A stretch of DNA of 64,000 nucleotides, taken from NCBI GenBank assembly GCA_037074705.1, contig JAYJMR010000014.1:310001-374000 (forward strand), written 5' to 3'. Of the stretch, positions 63,085 through 64,000 are shown one piece after another; the stretch's first letter is position 1, and every line of letters begins with the position of its first letter. Position numbers and translations under genes: made by a program. The DNA comes from Zhengitettix transpicula. Taxonomy: Eukaryota; Arthropoda; Insecta; Orthoptera; Tetrigidae. A model generated the notes under the pieces. The model did not search any database and was not told the origin of the DNA. It was given only the letters and a program-made list of their open reading frames with translations.

Positions 63085-64000
63085 ATGCAAAATCCATTTA
63101 CAAATACAGCATTTAGCATGACGGCACTAACAAATGCGATGAATATATTGCCGATAAATTATGGACGGGTTGAAAATTTAAATTTATTTCCAAATAGGTC
63201 AGTAAGATTTAGACATATTACAATAGAAGAACATAACGGAGTTTTAAGTTTACTACCAACGCAAGTTCCAGGGGCGCCAGCAACAGTAGGAAAAAGAGGA
63301 AAAAGAAAGGTAAGAACGTTTACGATTCCACATATTCCACATGATGATGTAGTACTGCCAGAGGAAGTACAAGGAATAAGGGCATTTGGATCAGAGAGTG
63401 AACTGAAAGCGCTGGCAGATGTAATAACTGACCATTTGCAGCTAATGAGAAATAAACATGCAATAACGTTGGAGCATTTGCGGATGGGAGCGCTGAAAGG
63501 AATAATTTTAGATGCTGATGGGTCAGAATTACTAAATCTGTACAACGAATTTGAAATAACACCAAAAGTAGTAAATTTTGCACTAGGAACAGCGACAACC
63601 GATGTCAAGCGTAAATGTCTAGAAGTATTGCGGCATATTGAAGATAATCTAAGTGGTGAATATATGACCGGGATTCATGCTTTGGTAAGCCCTGAGTTTT
63701 TTGATGCATTAACTTCGCATAGTAAAGTGAAAGAAGCATACGAAAGATGGCAAGAAGGAGCAGCACTTCGGAATGATATGAGGTCAGGATTTACGTTCTG
63801 TGGCATAACATTTGAGGAATATAGAGGGCAAGCAACTGACCCTGAAGGAACGGTTAGAAGATTTATTGAGAAAGATACAGGGCACTGTTTTCCACTAGGA
63901 ACAGCAAGCACATTTACAACATATTTTGCACCAGCAGATTTTAATGAGACAGTAAATACTCTTGGACAGCCACTATACGCAAAACAAGAGCCGAGAAGAT
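63085..64000 (+). CDS. Major capsid protein (lambda gpE-like), partial
   Basis: Start ATG 63085 with GGGGGA upstream; open to the window end (about 305 residues, of a usual 330-345). NPFTNTAFSMTALTNAMNILPINYGRVENLNLFPNRSVRFRHITIEEH, HIPHDDVVLPEEVQGIRAFGSE, NALEHLRMGALKGII-like core and FTFCGITFEEYRGQ are those of the lambda/HK97-fold phage capsid E family. Nothing wrong seen in the visible part. Confidence 0.95.
   Translation, partial: MQNPFTNTAFSMTALTNAMNILPINYGRVENLNLFPNRSVRFRHITIEEHNGVLSLLPTQVPGAPATVGKRGKRKVRTFTIPHIPHDDVVLPEEVQGIRAFGSESELKALADVITDHLQLMRNKHAITLEHLRMGALKGIILDADGSELLNLYNEFEITPKVVNFALGTATTDVKRKCLEVLRHIEDNLSGEYMTGIHALVSPEFFDALTSHSKVKEAYERWQEGAALRNDMRSGFTFCGITFEEYRGQATDPEGTVRRFIEKDTGHCFPLGTASTFTTYFAPADFNETVNTLGQPLYAKQEPRR

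Overview
The window is an AT-rich stretch of a Wolbachia (Rickettsiales, arthropod or nematode endosymbiont) chromosome carrying a large part of a WO-type prophage. The evidence is a WO-like set of structural genes: lambda-like head genes (terminase, gpW, portal, S49 protease, decoration protein, capsid) and P2-like tail genes (FI, FII, E/E', T, U, X, D). With them come eukaryote-like accessory genes (ankyrin, LRR, patatin, OTU/Ulp1), RadC, double-XRE regulators, Rpn/PDDEXK_2 genes and many insertion sequences. The strain cannot be named from sequence alone. No rRNA or tRNA gene was recognised.

Layout. 1-9,190 is a graveyard of mobile DNA: an IS4-family 5' part, pieces of two group II introns, two IS256-family copies, an IS200-like element inserted in a double-XRE regulator, an Rpn gene, a truncated lipoprotein gene and one group II intron with an intact maturase. 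9,198-21,092 is an accessory effector-like region. It holds an LRR plus Ulp1-like cysteine protease, a frameshifted second Ulp1-like protein with two membrane segments, a small unknown gene, and one 2,634-residue protein. That protein combines an OTU domain, an Ulp1 (C48) domain, two PD-(D/E)XK modules, seventeen exact-length 45-residue repeats and a YopT/C58-like C-terminal triad. Its architecture matches CifB-type (type V-like) proteins, but no cifA-like gene lies next to it. 21,075-24,919 is a nested IS structure with an inverted repeat. 24,920-31,917 holds a serine-recombinase remnant, Rpn, two double-XRE regulators, RadC and an IS-broken unknown gene.

The phage core lies to the right. 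32,033-46,903 (minus strand) is the tail operon, ending in ankyrin, small membrane and patatin genes; an IS5-family copy sits inside gene D. 46,994-52,448 (minus) is a replication cluster (TOPRIM/RepA-type helicase-primase, two AAA_25 ATPases, an AAA_24 ATPase), followed upstream by a sigma-70-like gene at 52,543-53,037. From 53,622 (plus) run RuvC-like, ParB/methyltransferase, small terminase, ankyrin, large terminase, gpW, GH25 lysozyme, portal, protease, decoration and major capsid genes, the last cut by the window end.

A near-identical motif of about 35 bp (GGACGAATT, 5-6 bases, GTCATCGTACATATATA) lies just upstream of each of the three phage transcription units, and the phage-encoded sigma-like factor sits between two of them. 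This suggests a dedicated phage promoter class. Insertion of an IS into tail gene D, the truncated recombinase and several other breaks indicate that this prophage copy is probably defective, although many genes remain intact.
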